Source: Caldilineaceae bacterium
GTDB taxonomy: Bacteria > Chloroflexota > Anaerolineae > Caldilineales > Caldilineaceae
Reading direction: 5' to 3'
DNA: 64,000 bases
NCBI GenBank assembly: GCA_022824025.1
Contig: JAJEBF010000051.1
Location: 1-64,000 of the forward strand
Position numbers and translations under genes: made by a program. This document shows, piece by piece, positions 8,003 through 17,700 of this stretch (position 1 is the first letter of the stretch; every line of letters starts with the position of its first letter). The notes under the pieces were generated by a model. It did no database searches and was not told the DNA's origin. It saw only the letters and a program-made list of their open reading frames with translations.

Positions 8003-9430
8003 CTAGTTCTTCCGCAAATAGCTCTCCGCATCAGAAAACTCTATCAACTCCTCTAACCCCGCCTCCACGAAGACCCGCCGCAAGCGCTGCGCCGGGTTTT
8101 CTCTCCTTTCCAGCCGCCGCCAAAGAGGAGCAAGCATCGCCTCTTCGCCGTGGCCGCGGCGGGCGATAGCGGCCTCCGCCAGCCCGAGGATTTCGGCCAG
8201 GAATCCGGGCGCCGGATCGGGCGCGGCCAGGCCGGCGCGGACTACCTGTTCGTGGTACTGTCTCATACGCGGCCAGCACTCTGAAAGAGGAACTTGACTC
8301 ACCCTCTCTTCACTCCTCTCCATTCTCTTCTCGCCAGTAGGCGCCAGCGCGGTCTGAATATAGGCCGTGATCTGCTCGCGCCCTTCGACCAGTCCCAGGT
8401 AGAGCGCGGTGGCGGCCATCAGTTCGTGCGGCGGCTGCTGGCAGGCCGGGCGCAGCTCGACGGTGGCGTAGGCGGTGCGAACACGGGCACTATGCCAGAT
8501 ATAGTGGTCGTGCAGCAGAAAGGCGTCAAACGCGCTGGTAGATGGAGTCCACCCCCCACTTCCCGCAGCGCCAAAGTCGGCCCGTAGCACGTCGCTGAAG
8601 AGACGTCCGTCAGGCAGCAGGCGCTCGCCTTCGCGGCGCAGCAGAGCGGGCATCCGGCTGAGGCTGGCGACGAAGTCGGTCAGGTTGGCGTAGGGGCGGG
8701 CGATCATGCCGTGGCGTTCGCCGTAGCGGGCGTTGATCATGCGGCCTTCGCGGCCGGAGCAGTCACCGGTCAACGCGCCTGCCGCCACCGGCGAATTGGC
8801 GCACAGGGCGACCACAACCGGCGCGATCAGATTGCCGAAATTGAGCATGCTGACCGCTTCGTCGCGGCTGATGTCGACGTGGGTCTGGTCGCTGGCGGTT
8901 ACGGTGTACCAGATCCAGTCCGCGCCCATGATGTCGGCGAGGGCGTGGTAACGCTGTTTGGGCGAGAGCAGGGCGCGCGTAGGCGGCGAGAGCGGCTGCA
9001 CGCCATACCCCAGCACGCGCCAGCCCAGCTGGCCCGCGGCCTGCACCAGCTTCTCCACCGCTGAGCGAAAGGCGCTTTCCAGTTCAAACAGGGTGTCATA
9101 GGGGCCGACGTTAAGCTCGATGGTACCCTTGCCCACTTCGAGCGCATAGCTGTACGCGGCGCCGTCGAGGCCGACGATCAGGTCGGTGTTGACGGCATCC
9201 CGCTTGACCTTGAGAGGAGAGAGGGAACCCCTTTCACCGTTTTCCGCGGCATCTTCATCCCCTAGCAAGAGAGGCCACAGCTGGTCGATGTCGGCGGCGC
9301 GGCCGGACTGATCGATCACAGGGAATTCGGCTTCGCGGCCGACGGTGCGGGGCCCTTGCAGCCGCGCGGGAAAGCACGCGGCGAAGCGGTCGGCCAGGGA
9401 TTCGTATACGTTGCGCAGAAAAGGCTCCAC
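8003..9430 (-). CDS. glutamate-cysteine ligase-like carboxylate-amine ligase (GCS2 type)
   Basis: A 475-residue protein resembling the GCS2/plant-type glutamate-cysteine ligase group, which joins glutamate to an amine using ATP. Visible features are the N-terminal VGREAEFPVID (Glu residues for metal/ATP), ALEVGKGTIELNVGPY, and the substrate region TASDQTHVDISRDEAV then NLIAPVVVALCANSPV. It initiates at GTG 9428-9430, which overlaps the TAG stop of the HAD gene (TAGTG), implying translational coupling. The order aminotransferase, HAD phosphatase, ligase suggests a small biosynthetic operon. The amine acceptor need not be cysteine; the family also makes other gamma-glutamyl compounds. Confidence 0.8.
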   Translation of the reverse strand: MEPFLRNVYESLADRFAACFPARLQGPRTVGREAEFPVIDQSGRAADIDQLWPLLLGDEDAAENGERGSLSPLKVKRDAVNTDLIVGLDGAAYSYALEVGKGTIELNVGPYDTLFELESAFRSAVEKLVQAAGQLGWRVLGYGVQPLSPPTRALLSPKQRYHALADIMGADWIWYTVTASDQTHVDISRDEAVSMLNFGNLIAPVVVALCANSPVAAGALTGDCSGREGRMINARYGERHGMIARPYANLTDFVASLSRMPALLRREGERLLPDGRLFSDVLRADFGAAGSGGWTPSTSAFDAFLLHDHYIWHSARVRTAYATVELRPACQQPPHELMAATALYLGLVEGREQITAYIQTALAPTGEKRMERSEERVSQVPLSECWPRMRQYHEQVVRAGLAAPDPAPGFLAEILGLAEAAIARRGHGEEAMLAPLWRRLERRENPAQRLRRVFVEAGLEELIEFSDAESYLRKN

Positions 9431-10233
9431 TATGCCGACCCGGTTTGGAAGGGCCGGACTGTGGCCGAGAGGCGTCGGACGATTGTGGGCAGCGCGGCGT
9501 ATGTGCGGCAGACGGCGCTGGCCTGCGTCGAGTCGCTGCCGCGGTCTTTGACGCCGGTGAAGAGAATGGCGTTCATGCCGATCGACAGCGGGCCGAGGAT
9601 GTCATTGCTCTCGCGGTCGCCGATATGGACGATCTGATAGGGCGCGGCCCCCAGCCCGAGGGCGGCCTGCCGGAAGACCTCAGGCTCCGGCTTGGACGCG
9701 CCGATTTCGTCCGAAAAGAGCATGTAGTTGAAGTAACGAAGGAGGCCTTGGCGCTGCAGAAGATAGCGCAGCCCGCGGCCGGTTGTGTGGATCGTGTCGG
9801 AGATGATGCCCAGCTTGTAGTGCAGGGACAACTCGTCGAGCGCAGCATGCACGCCCGGCGTAAAGTCCGGTTGAATGCGCACCTCCATCGTCTCGATTTC
9901 ACGAATCAGCTCATCGACCTCGCGCATCAGCCGGGAGAACCGTCCCGGCCCCGGCCGCAAACCGAGGAACTCGTAGGCATCGTACATGCGGGCCGCAATG
10001 CCCGGTGTATGCTGTTCCTCATGCCAGGCGTGCTGGAAATTCTGATGGGCGTGTTGATAAGCCTGCACCGCCTGCTCGTAACCGATCTCCGGATGTTTCG
10101 TAGTGATGTGGTTGGCAAACAGCTCGACACGCGCATGGGCCTTGCTCGGCAGGCCCAGGGCGCGGCGCTTCGGCTCATCCGAATCGTCGATGGCGATCGT
10201 GTCCCAGAAGTCGAAAGTGATGGCTTCAATCAT
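9430..10233 (-). CDS. HAD family hydrolase
   Basis: A 267-residue haloacid dehalogenase-like phosphatase. Motif I is DFWDTI (nucleophile Asp8, Asp11), motif II is the Ser/Thr of GIISDT, motif III is the Lys in GASKPEPEVF, and motif IV is HIGDRESNDI. The helical cap spans roughly residues 30-110. It starts at ATG 10233, 29 bases after the aminotransferase gene, and its stop overlaps the next start by one base. It likely dephosphorylates a small metabolite made in the same operon. An inorganic pyrophosphatase or phosphoglycolate phosphatase role cannot be excluded. Confidence 0.88.
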   Translation of the reverse strand: MIEAITFDFWDTIAIDDSDEPKRRALGLPSKAHARVELFANHITTKHPEIGYEQAVQAYQHAHQNFQHAWHEEQHTPGIAARMYDAYEFLGLRPGPGRFSRLMREVDELIREIETMEVRIQPDFTPGVHAALDELSLHYKLGIISDTIHTTGRGLRYLLQRQGLLRYFNYMLFSDEIGASKPEPEVFRQAALGLGAAPYQIVHIGDRESNDILGPLSIGMNAILFTGVKDRGSDSTQASAVCRTYAALPTIVRRLSATVRPFQTGSA

Positions 10234-10262
10234 GGCTGCGGCGGCCAGCCGTTCGTCGCGGC

Positions 10263-11408
10263 TTATGGTTTCGATTCTTGAGTCGGCAAATGGGAAAACT
10301 GGGCCATGGCTTCAAGGAGCCGGGCGTTCTCGTCCGGCGGCCTGGCCGCGATGCGGATGTGCTCAGGCAGGCCGAACGAGGTGCAGTCGCGCACAAACAT
10401 CCGCTCAGCAACCAGCCGGTCGCGCACTGACTTGGCATCCCCGACCGGCAGCAGGAAGTAGTTGACCGTCGTCGGCAGCGGCGCGTATCCGCAATCGCGC
10501 AGCCCCTCCTGCAGCTCCAGGACCTCTTTGCGCAGGCGCGTGGTCGTCTCTTCACGCCATTTCAACTCATCCAGCGCAACCAGCCCGGCCAACTGGGCAA
10601 CACCGTTGACGCTCCACGGCGGCTGCACCTGCTGCAGACGTTCGACGATCGGCGGGGCAGCCAGCAGGTAACCGAGACGCAGCCCGCCCAGGGCAAAATC
10701 CTTCGTCATCGAGCGCAGGACCACGCAACCCGGCCCGCGCGCCCTCCCCGCTCGGACATTCGCCCCCGCCATCACCCACTGTCCCGCGCTCCATGGGTCT
10801 TCTGTGAACTCAGCATAGGCCTCATCAATAACCCATAGGGCATCGGGCGCGCCTTCCCACAAAAAACGCAGTTCGCCCGGTGACAGGTACTCGCCTGTGG
10901 GGTTGTTCGGATTGCAGATGAAGACCAGCCAGGGCGAGGCCGACTCCAGCGCCCGCCGCGTTTGGGCCAGCGTTGTGCCGCTTGGCGCAAAGCGGCGCCG
11001 GCCGATACGCTGCCAGCCGGGCAGGACAATGTGGATGGGATGCCCCCCTGCCATGATCACGCCGTCGGCGTATTCGCTGAATGTGGGCGACAGAATGGCG
11101 GCCTGGCGCTGGAATCCATACGCATGCGCCAGCAGCCAGATCAGGTCGGCGGTCCCGTTCCCCACCAGCACCGCGTCCGACGGCAGGCCATGGTAAGCGC
11201 CGATCTTTTCGCGTAGCCGCTGGCTGCGGCTGTCCGGATAGCGCGCCAGGAAGGAGCGGCTGATCTCGCTCTCAACGGCTTCGACGACCGACGCCGGCGG
11301 GCCATACGGGTTGATATTCGACGAAAAATAGATGACTTCGGAGGGGTCCAGCCCCAGCGCATCCAGCTCGGCGTAGTCGGGTGTTCCGTGTATCGAGGTG
11401 GTTGGCAT
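10263..11408 (-). CDS. PLP-dependent class I/II aminotransferase, HisC/CobD-like
   Basis: A 381-residue fold-type I aminotransferase close to histidinol-phosphate aminotransferase. It has NINPYGPP near the N-terminus, the cofactor loop GNGTADLIWLLA, the CNPNNPTGEY motif, VIDEAYAEF (Asp for the pyridine nitrogen) and the Schiff-base Lys in LRSMTKDFALGGLRLGY. ATG 11408 is preferred because family homology begins at MPTTSIHG; an in-frame ATG at 11474 adds 22 unlikely residues. It heads the minus-strand operon with HAD and GCS-like genes. No other his or cob genes are near, so a specialised amino acid or amino-phosphonate substrate is possible. Confidence 0.87.
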   Translation of the reverse strand: MPTTSIHGTPDYAELDALGLDPSEVIYFSSNINPYGPPASVVEAVESEISRSFLARYPDSRSQRLREKIGAYHGLPSDAVLVGNGTADLIWLLAHAYGFQRQAAILSPTFSEYADGVIMAGGHPIHIVLPGWQRIGRRRFAPSGTTLAQTRRALESASPWLVFICNPNNPTGEYLSPGELRFLWEGAPDALWVIDEAYAEFTEDPWSAGQWVMAGANVRAGRARGPGCVVLRSMTKDFALGGLRLGYLLAAPPIVERLQQVQPPWSVNGVAQLAGLVALDELKWREETTTRLRKEVLELQEGLRDCGYAPLPTTVNYFLLPVGDAKSVRDRLVAERMFVRDCTSFGLPEHIRIAARPPDENARLLEAMAQFSHLPTQESKP

Positions 11409-11641
11409 GGCGTCGGTTCGCTCTTCGTGGTCAATCTTCAGCTTCCTGGTAACATCGCACGCGCCGACATTCACCAGGAACCCAAAAACCGGACTGTAGG
11501 GGCGCGACCCCCATTCAGACTGTCGCAGAGTATGCTATCACAACGGCAAGCTGTACGCTATTTGCGGCGCGTTTCAACCATGATCCGTTTGCGTATCCCC
11601 TGGCGTACTGGTACATTTCAACCATCAAATCGCTGCATTCA

Positions 11642-12160
11642 ATGACAACGGACATCCCGATGCGTACACCCGACGACCTGCAACGATTTATCGACGAAAA
11701 CGGCATTGAAGCCCAGCTATTGCGTGAAATCGGCGATACGCCCACCGTGCCGGCTGCCGCCGCAGCCCTCGGCGTGGAAACGGACCGCATCCTCAAAACC
11801 CTGCTGTTTCTGGCGCAAAAACCGGGAGATCGAAGCGCTCCGCCGGCCCCCTTCGTCGTCATCAGCCACGGCGAACGCCGCGTGGAGAAGCGCCCGCTGG
11901 CCGACCTGCACGGCGTGGGCATCAAGCGCATTAAGCTGGCCTCGCCCGATGTCGTGCTGCAACTGCTCGGATATCCGGCCGGCGGTGTGCCGCCATTCGG
12001 CCACTGCACGACGATGCAGGTTCTGCTGGATAGCTCGATCGCAGACCTTGACCCCGGTCTCGTCTACGCCGGCGGCGGTGACGACAGAACGATGCTTCAG
12101 CTGACGGTTGAAGAGCTGACGCGGGTGGCCCAGCCGCGGATTGTCTCCCTGAGCGCTTGA
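11642..12160 (+). CDS. YbaK/EbsC family aminoacyl-tRNA deacylase-like protein
   Basis: A 172-residue protein of the YbaK/ProX editing-domain family, which hydrolyses misacylated tRNAs in trans. Typical segments are TPTVPAAAAALGVETDRILKT (the Lys of RILKTLLF corresponds to the catalytic Lys of YbaK), VVISHGERRVEKRPLADL, and the glycine-rich GYPAGGVPPFGH. It is transcribed away from the aminotransferase gene. The nearest downstream gene starts 18 bases later, so co-transcription with the dehydrogenases is likely. Which tRNA it edits cannot be told. An alternative ATG lies 18 bases further in. Confidence 0.87.
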   Translation: MTTDIPMRTPDDLQRFIDENGIEAQLLREIGDTPTVPAAAAALGVETDRILKTLLFLAQKPGDRSAPPAPFVVISHGERRVEKRPLADLHGVGIKRIKLASPDVVLQLLGYPAGGVPPFGHCTTMQVLLDSSIADLDPGLVYAGGGDDRTMLQLTVEELTRVAQPRIVSLSA

Positions 12161-12178
12161 TACATCACAGGACCCCCA

Positions 12179-13231
12179 ATGCCACGGACAGGACAGGCAG
12201 TTGTAACCGCAGGGAAAGAGTTCAGCATCGTCGAATACGCCGTGCCCGACCCCGCGCCCGGCACGGTGCTGCTCCGTCAGGAGCTGGCCGGCATCTGCGG
12301 CACCGACATTCACAACTGGCAGAAGGGGATCGACCCGGCCACGATGATGGGACATGAGAATGTCGGCACAGTCGAAGCCCTGGGGAAAGGCGTGTCCAGC
12401 GACTATAACGGCGCCCCGATCAAAGAGGGAGACCGTGTCGTATTCCACCCCCGCAACAGCATCAGGTCCTACGGTTTTGGCGGCGAGGACAGGCCCTTCA
12501 GCGGCGGCTTCGCAGACTACATCTATCTGTTCGATCCGGAAACGTGCATGATCAAGTCGAAGAAGCCGCCTCAGGTAGGCGTCCTGGCCGAACCCTTTAC
12601 GGTCGGCGTGCATGCCGCGCTGCGCGGCGGCGTAAAAATCGGCGACACTGTCATCGTGCAGGGCGCCGGCCCGATCGGCATGATGTGTCTGATCGCGGCC
12701 CGGATCAGCGGCGCGGGCCGCCTCATCGTCATCGGCGGGCCCGCAGGCCGCCTGGCGTTGGCCCGCAAGCTCGGCGCGCACGAAACGGTCGACATTGACG
12801 CCGTTCCCGAGCCGGCAGAGCGCAGGGAGATGGCGCTGGGCATGACGCCGGGCCGCGCCGGCGCCGATGTGGTGATCGAGGCGGCCGGCTTCCTGCCAGC
12901 CTTCCCCGAAGGGCTGGAGCTGGTGAAGGAGGACGGCGTCTTCGTCGAGGTCGGCCACTTTGTCGATGTCGGCACGATCAAGGTGAACCCGCACCGGCAC
13001 TTTCTGCGCCCCAATTTACGGCTGGAGGGCGTGCGCGGCAGCCGCTTCCATCACTTCGTGCGCGCGGTCGCGGTCATGGAAAGCGCCGAAATCGACTTCG
13101 CCGCCGTGATCAGCCATGTCCTGCCCCTGGAACGGGTGGCGGAAGGCTTCGGCGCGCTCGACAGCGGCTATATGCTGGACGGGAAGACGGCTTTCAAAAT
13201 TGCGGTGCGTGGCGCCTTTGGAGCCTCCTGA
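12179..13231 (+). CDS. zinc-dependent alcohol dehydrogenase family protein, copy 1
   Basis: A 350-residue medium-chain dehydrogenase. Catalytic zinc ligands are Cys40 (GICGTDIHN), His59/Glu60 (MGHENVG) and Glu in VLAEPFTVGVH. The Rossmann loop is GAGPIGMM. The four-cysteine lobe that normally holds a structural zinc is absent; the equivalent stretch reads HPRNSIRSYGFGGED with no cysteine. It is followed after 89 bases by a very similar copy, indicating a tandem duplication. The substrate is probably a polyol, sugar or aldehyde. Confidence 0.88.
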   Translation: MPRTGQAVVTAGKEFSIVEYAVPDPAPGTVLLRQELAGICGTDIHNWQKGIDPATMMGHENVGTVEALGKGVSSDYNGAPIKEGDRVVFHPRNSIRSYGFGGEDRPFSGGFADYIYLFDPETCMIKSKKPPQVGVLAEPFTVGVHAALRGGVKIGDTVIVQGAGPIGMMCLIAARISGAGRLIVIGGPAGRLALARKLGAHETVDIDAVPEPAERREMALGMTPGRAGADVVIEAAGFLPAFPEGLELVKEDGVFVEVGHFVDVGTIKVNPHRHFLRPNLRLEGVRGSRFHHFVRAVAVMESAEIDFAAVISHVLPLERVAEGFGALDSGYMLDGKTAFKIAVRGAFGAS

Positions 13232-13320
13232 GCGTCTGTTCACGCCGATCCTGCGCGCGCGGCCCCATTGCCGCACAACAGTTTCCGCCGAGTACAGAGT
13301 AAACTCTCAAGGAGATAGCG

Positions 13321-14379
13321 ATGTCACGTGTAGGGCTGGCAGTTTCCACGGAAGGCAACCAGTTCAGCATCAACGAATACACCGTGCCCGACCCCGCGCC
13401 GGGTACGGTTCTGGTGCGGCAGGAGCTATGCGGCATATGCGGCACCGATATTCACAACTGGCAGAAGGGGATCGACCCGGCAACGATGCTGGGGCACGAA
13501 AACGTCGGCACTGTCGAAGCCCTGGGCAAGGGCTTGACCACAGACTTCAACGGCACTCCGGTCAAAGAAGGCGACAGAGTAGTCTTTCATCCCCGCAACG
13601 GCGGCATGATCTACGGCTACCGCAGCGCGGATGAGCCTTTCAGCGGCGGCTTCGCCGACTACATCTATCTGTCCGACCCCGATTCGTGCATGATCAAGTT
13701 CGAGGGTCCGCCGCAGGTAGGCGTTCTGGCCGAACCGTTCACGGTCGGCGTGCACTGCGCGCTGCGCGGCGGCGTAAAGATCGGCGACACGGTCATCGTG
13801 CAAGGCGCCGGCCCAATCGGCATGATGTGTCTGATCGCGGCCCGGATCAGCGGCGCTGGCCGCCTGATCGTGATCGGCGGGCCCGCTGGTCGCCTGGAGC
13901 TGGCGCGCAAGCTGGGCGCGCACGAGACGATCGATATCATGGCCGTGCCCGATGCGGATGAACGCAGGGAGATGGCGCTGAAGATGACGCCGGGCGGGGC
14001 CGGCGCGGACGTGGTCATTGAGGCCGCGGGCTTTCTGCCGGCCTTCCCCGAAGGGTTGGAGTTGGTGAAGGAGGACGGCGTCTTCGTCGAGGTCGGCCAC
14101 TTTGTCGACGTCGGCACGATCGAGGTGAATCCGCACAGGCACTTTCTCCGCCCCAATCTGCGCCTGGAAGGCGTGTGGGGCAGCCGCTACCATCACTTCA
14201 CGCGCGCGGTGGCCGTGCTGCAGAGCAGTGACGTCGACTTCAGCGCGGTGATCAGCCACGTCCTGCCCCTGGAACGGGTAGCCGAAGGCTTCGACGCGCT
14301 CGACGGCGGCTATGAGCTGGACGGGAAGACCGCGTACAAGATCGCGGTCAGGGGCGCGTTTGGCGTGGAGGCGGGTTGA
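13321..14379 (+). CDS. zinc-dependent alcohol dehydrogenase family protein, copy 2
   Basis: A 352-residue near-duplicate of the preceding gene; long stretches such as FADYIYL, VGVLAEPFTVG and VKEDGVFVEVGHFVDVG are the same in both. The catalytic Cys/His/Glu set is kept (CGICGTDIHN, LGHENVG, LAEPF) and the structural-zinc cysteines are again missing (HPRNGGMIYGYRSAD). Translation starts at ATG 13321 after AAGGAG. The two proteins differ mainly in the 110-130 loop and the C-terminus, the regions most likely to tune substrate choice. A rho-independent terminator at 14601-14630 closes the unit. Confidence 0.88.
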   Translation: MSRVGLAVSTEGNQFSINEYTVPDPAPGTVLVRQELCGICGTDIHNWQKGIDPATMLGHENVGTVEALGKGLTTDFNGTPVKEGDRVVFHPRNGGMIYGYRSADEPFSGGFADYIYLSDPDSCMIKFEGPPQVGVLAEPFTVGVHCALRGGVKIGDTVIVQGAGPIGMMCLIAARISGAGRLIVIGGPAGRLELARKLGAHETIDIMAVPDADERREMALKMTPGGAGADVVIEAAGFLPAFPEGLELVKEDGVFVEVGHFVDVGTIEVNPHRHFLRPNLRLEGVWGSRYHHFTRAVAVLQSSDVDFSAVISHVLPLERVAEGFDALDGGYELDGKTAYKIAVRGAFGVEAG

Positions 14380-14751
14380 AGGAATCTCTGATCGCGGCCA
14401 AGAGGTTTCGCCCCATTTGGCCCAAGACAAATTCCGCAATCTCTCCCATAATGCGAAATCGCAGATGACTTCGATCTGATTCAACCCGACAACGAAAGGA
14501 GAAAGGCGGCGTCATTGCATTGAAACGCATCGAACCGCTTTAGCCGGCCAAAACGGCGCGCGCCAAGGCACTTCGATACCAGGCTGTGACAGCACTTTGC
14601 CCCCGGGTCTGAGCGACTCGGGGTTTTCTTTCCAGCACAATTTCCTGAAATTGCATAATTTTTGTACAATCAGCCTTGTTCCTCACGCCATTTCCTTCCG
14701 AAGGTTGAGATATTCGATCTGTTGGTCCATTCAGCAAGCAGGAGGGATGTC
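14380..14751. other. intergenic region with terminator, upstream of the LRR gene
   Basis: This gap holds the hairpin terminator at 14601-14630. A TTGTACAAT sequence at 14662-14670 could be a -10 region for the LRR gene, although no good -35 box sits 16-18 bases before it. No gene is visible. Confidence 0.5.
14601..14630 (+). terminator. rho-independent terminator after the alcohol dehydrogenase pair
   Basis: A nine-base-pair stem (CCCCGGGTC with GACTCGGGG, one G-T wobble) encloses a five-base loop and is followed at once by TTTTCTTT. It lies 220 bases past the second dehydrogenase and just before the LRR gene. Confidence 0.8.
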
Positions 14752-17700
14752 ATGATCTCATTTTTCAGAGTCCTGATTGCCATCGTTGTTGTATTTGCCT
14801 TGCTCATTGGGCAGAGAGGCCCCAAGGTCTACGCATCGTCACCTATCGCAACGACCAAGGATGCAGAGAGGGACGCGTTAGTGGCGCTCTACGAGGATAC
14901 GGACGGCGACAACTGGACGAACAACAGGAACTGGCTTTCCAATGCATCGCTCGGCTCCTGGCACGGCGTTTCGACGGACCGAAACGGCCGCGTCGTTGAA
15001 CTGGATCTGTCTGAGAACGAGTTGAACGGCACGATTCCTTCAGAGTTGGGCAGCCTCGCTTACTTAGAAGATTTGGACCTTTCGAAGAACCAGTTGAGCG
15101 GTACGATTCCGATAGACTTGGGCAATCTCACCAATCTGAAAGTGTTATCCCTATACACCAATCGGCTGAGTGGCGGGATTCCGTCAGAATTGGGCCACCT
15201 ATCCAACTTGGAATTGCTGGCTCTGTTCGAAAACAGTTTGCGCGGGACGATTCCTTTGGAATTGGCAGAACTCGACAACCTGAGATGGCTGATGCTTTCG
15301 GACAATCAGTTGAGCGGTTCGATTCCATCAGAATTAAGCAAACTCACCAATCTGGAATGGCTGTACCTCTCGGAAAACCGACTGAGCGGGACCATTCCGC
15401 CCGAATTGGGTAACTTCACCAACCTGGTGAGACTGTTTCTCTGGGGAAACCAGTTGAGCGGAACGATCCCTTCAGAATTAGGCAATCTGACTGATCTGAC
15501 GATGCTGGTCCTTTCGAGCAATCGATTGAGCGGAGTGATTCCCCCAGAGTTGGGCAACCTCATAAATCTGGAGGGCTTAAGTCTTTGGGGCAATGAATTG
15601 AGCGGAGCAGTACCGGCAGACTTGGAAAATCTTTCTGGACTGACACAGCTATACCTTGCAGACAACCGATTAAGTGGATGTCTGCCCGAGATCTGGCGTG
15701 ACATTGAGGACAGTGATCTGGACGACGTCGGTTTGCAGTTCTGTTCGGATAGAGACGTACTGGTTACTCTCTACGAAGCCACAGACGGCGACAACTGGCT
15801 TGAAAATAGAAACTGGCTGAGCAACAGACCAATTGGGGACTGGTACGGGGTCTCCGTGGACGATAGTGGTCGCGTTATTGGACTTTATCTCTCGGAAAAT
15901 GAAATGAGTGGCGCGATTCCGCCAGAATTGGGTTACCTTACTAAACTTGAAGAGCTGGACCTCGCAAAAAACCAGCTGCGCGGGACGATTCCACAAGAAC
16001 TGGGAAACCTTCCGAAACTAACACTATTGTATCTCTACTCGAATCAGTTGAGTGGTTCGATTCCAGTGGAATTGGGCAGTTCTTCCAAACTTGAGCAATT
16101 GGTCCTATCGTGGAATCGGTTGGACGGGATGATTCCGCCGGAACTGAGCAAGCTCTCCGAATTGGAGATGCTTGTACTTTCAGGGAATCGGTTGAGAGGA
16201 ACAATTCCGTCAGAATTGGGTAACCTGACAAAACTGAAATTTTTGGCCCTTCATGTCAACCGGCTAACAGGCCGGATCCCTCCGCAACTAAACACACTCT
16301 CTGGTTTGGAATGGCTTTTCCTTGCTGACAACCGATTGACCGGATGCGTACCCGAAGTATGGCAGGATGTTGAGGAAAATGATCTCGACGAAGCAGACTT
16401 GCCGATCTGCACAGACGAAGACGCATTGATCGCTCTCTATGAGACCACCGACGGCGACAACTGGGTGAGCAATCAGAATTGGCTGAGCAACAGGCCGATC
16501 GGAACCTGGTATGGTGTCGTCACTGACGAGAATAATCGCGTCATTGAACTGGATCTCTCGGACAATGAGCTAAAAGGTACGATTCCATCAGAATTAGGAC
16601 ATCTTGTCTATCTGGAAGGCTTGTATCTTTCAGAGAACCAGTTGAGCGGCATGATCCCGACGGCCTTAGGCGCCCTTTCCAACCTAATCGAGCTGGACCT
16701 CTGGACAAACGAACTGACTGGGCAAATTCCCCCTGAACTAGGCAGGCTTGCTAACCTCGAAATGCTGAATCTGGGTAACAACGAGTTGAGTGGAACGATT
16801 CCGCCTGCATTGGGAAGCTTGACCTATCTGGAAGGGTTAAGCCTCTCCACGAATAAATTGTCAGGGGGAATTCCTGCAGAACTGGGCGATCTGACAAACC
16901 TGGAATGGCTAAGCCTTACGGAGAATCAATTAAGTGGACCCATTCCGCCAACACTGGACAAACTTACCAATCTGACAGCGTTGTATCTTGGGCAAAACAA
17001 ATTGAGCGGGACCATTCCGCCAGAGCTTGGCAGTCTTACCAACCTGGAGGATCTGTTTCTCCACGCGAATCAGTTGAGCGGCGAAATTCCTTCGGAGCTG
17101 GGCAACCTCACAAAGCTGACGGCGTTGAGCCTCTGGGGCAACGGGTTGAGTGGGACCATGCCCTCAGAACTGGGCAATCTTACAGCACTGACAGGGCTAG
17201 GCCTCGCAGACAATCAGCTGAGTGGAGATATCCCACCAGAATTGGGTAGGCTCTCAAAACTGGAACAGCTTTATTTGTCCGGCAACCGATTGGGAGGGTG
17301 CGTACCTGCCATTTGGGAAAATGTTGAGGGCAATGATTTTGAGGAACTTGAGTTGCCGTTCTGCTTCGCCACAGCTTCCACAACTTCGACATCTAGGGCA
17401 ACCGCAGAGAAGGTCTCTTCCGCCCGAATCTTCGAAATGGTCTCGCCCGCAATCGCCTACATTCAAACAGGTACCGGTAGCGGCAGCGGCGTGCTCGTTG
17501 AAGGGGGATACGTAGTGACGAACGCCCATGTGGTCTGGCCGTTCAACGCGGCAAGCGTCGTGTTCCCGGATGGTACCGATTTCAGGGGCGTGCCAGTAAT
17601 AGGGTGGGACCTGTTGGTGGATTTGGCTGTTCTTGGCCCAATTCCTACACAAGTGGAACCCGTGCCTATGCTTGACGGAGAGAACATATCGATTGGCTCT

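Noticed and set aside
14752..17350. Regular short repeats that might be a CRISPR array
   Set aside because: The period is about 72 bases in frame with LRR codons, and units vary at synonymous positions. There is no constant repeat with unique spacers.
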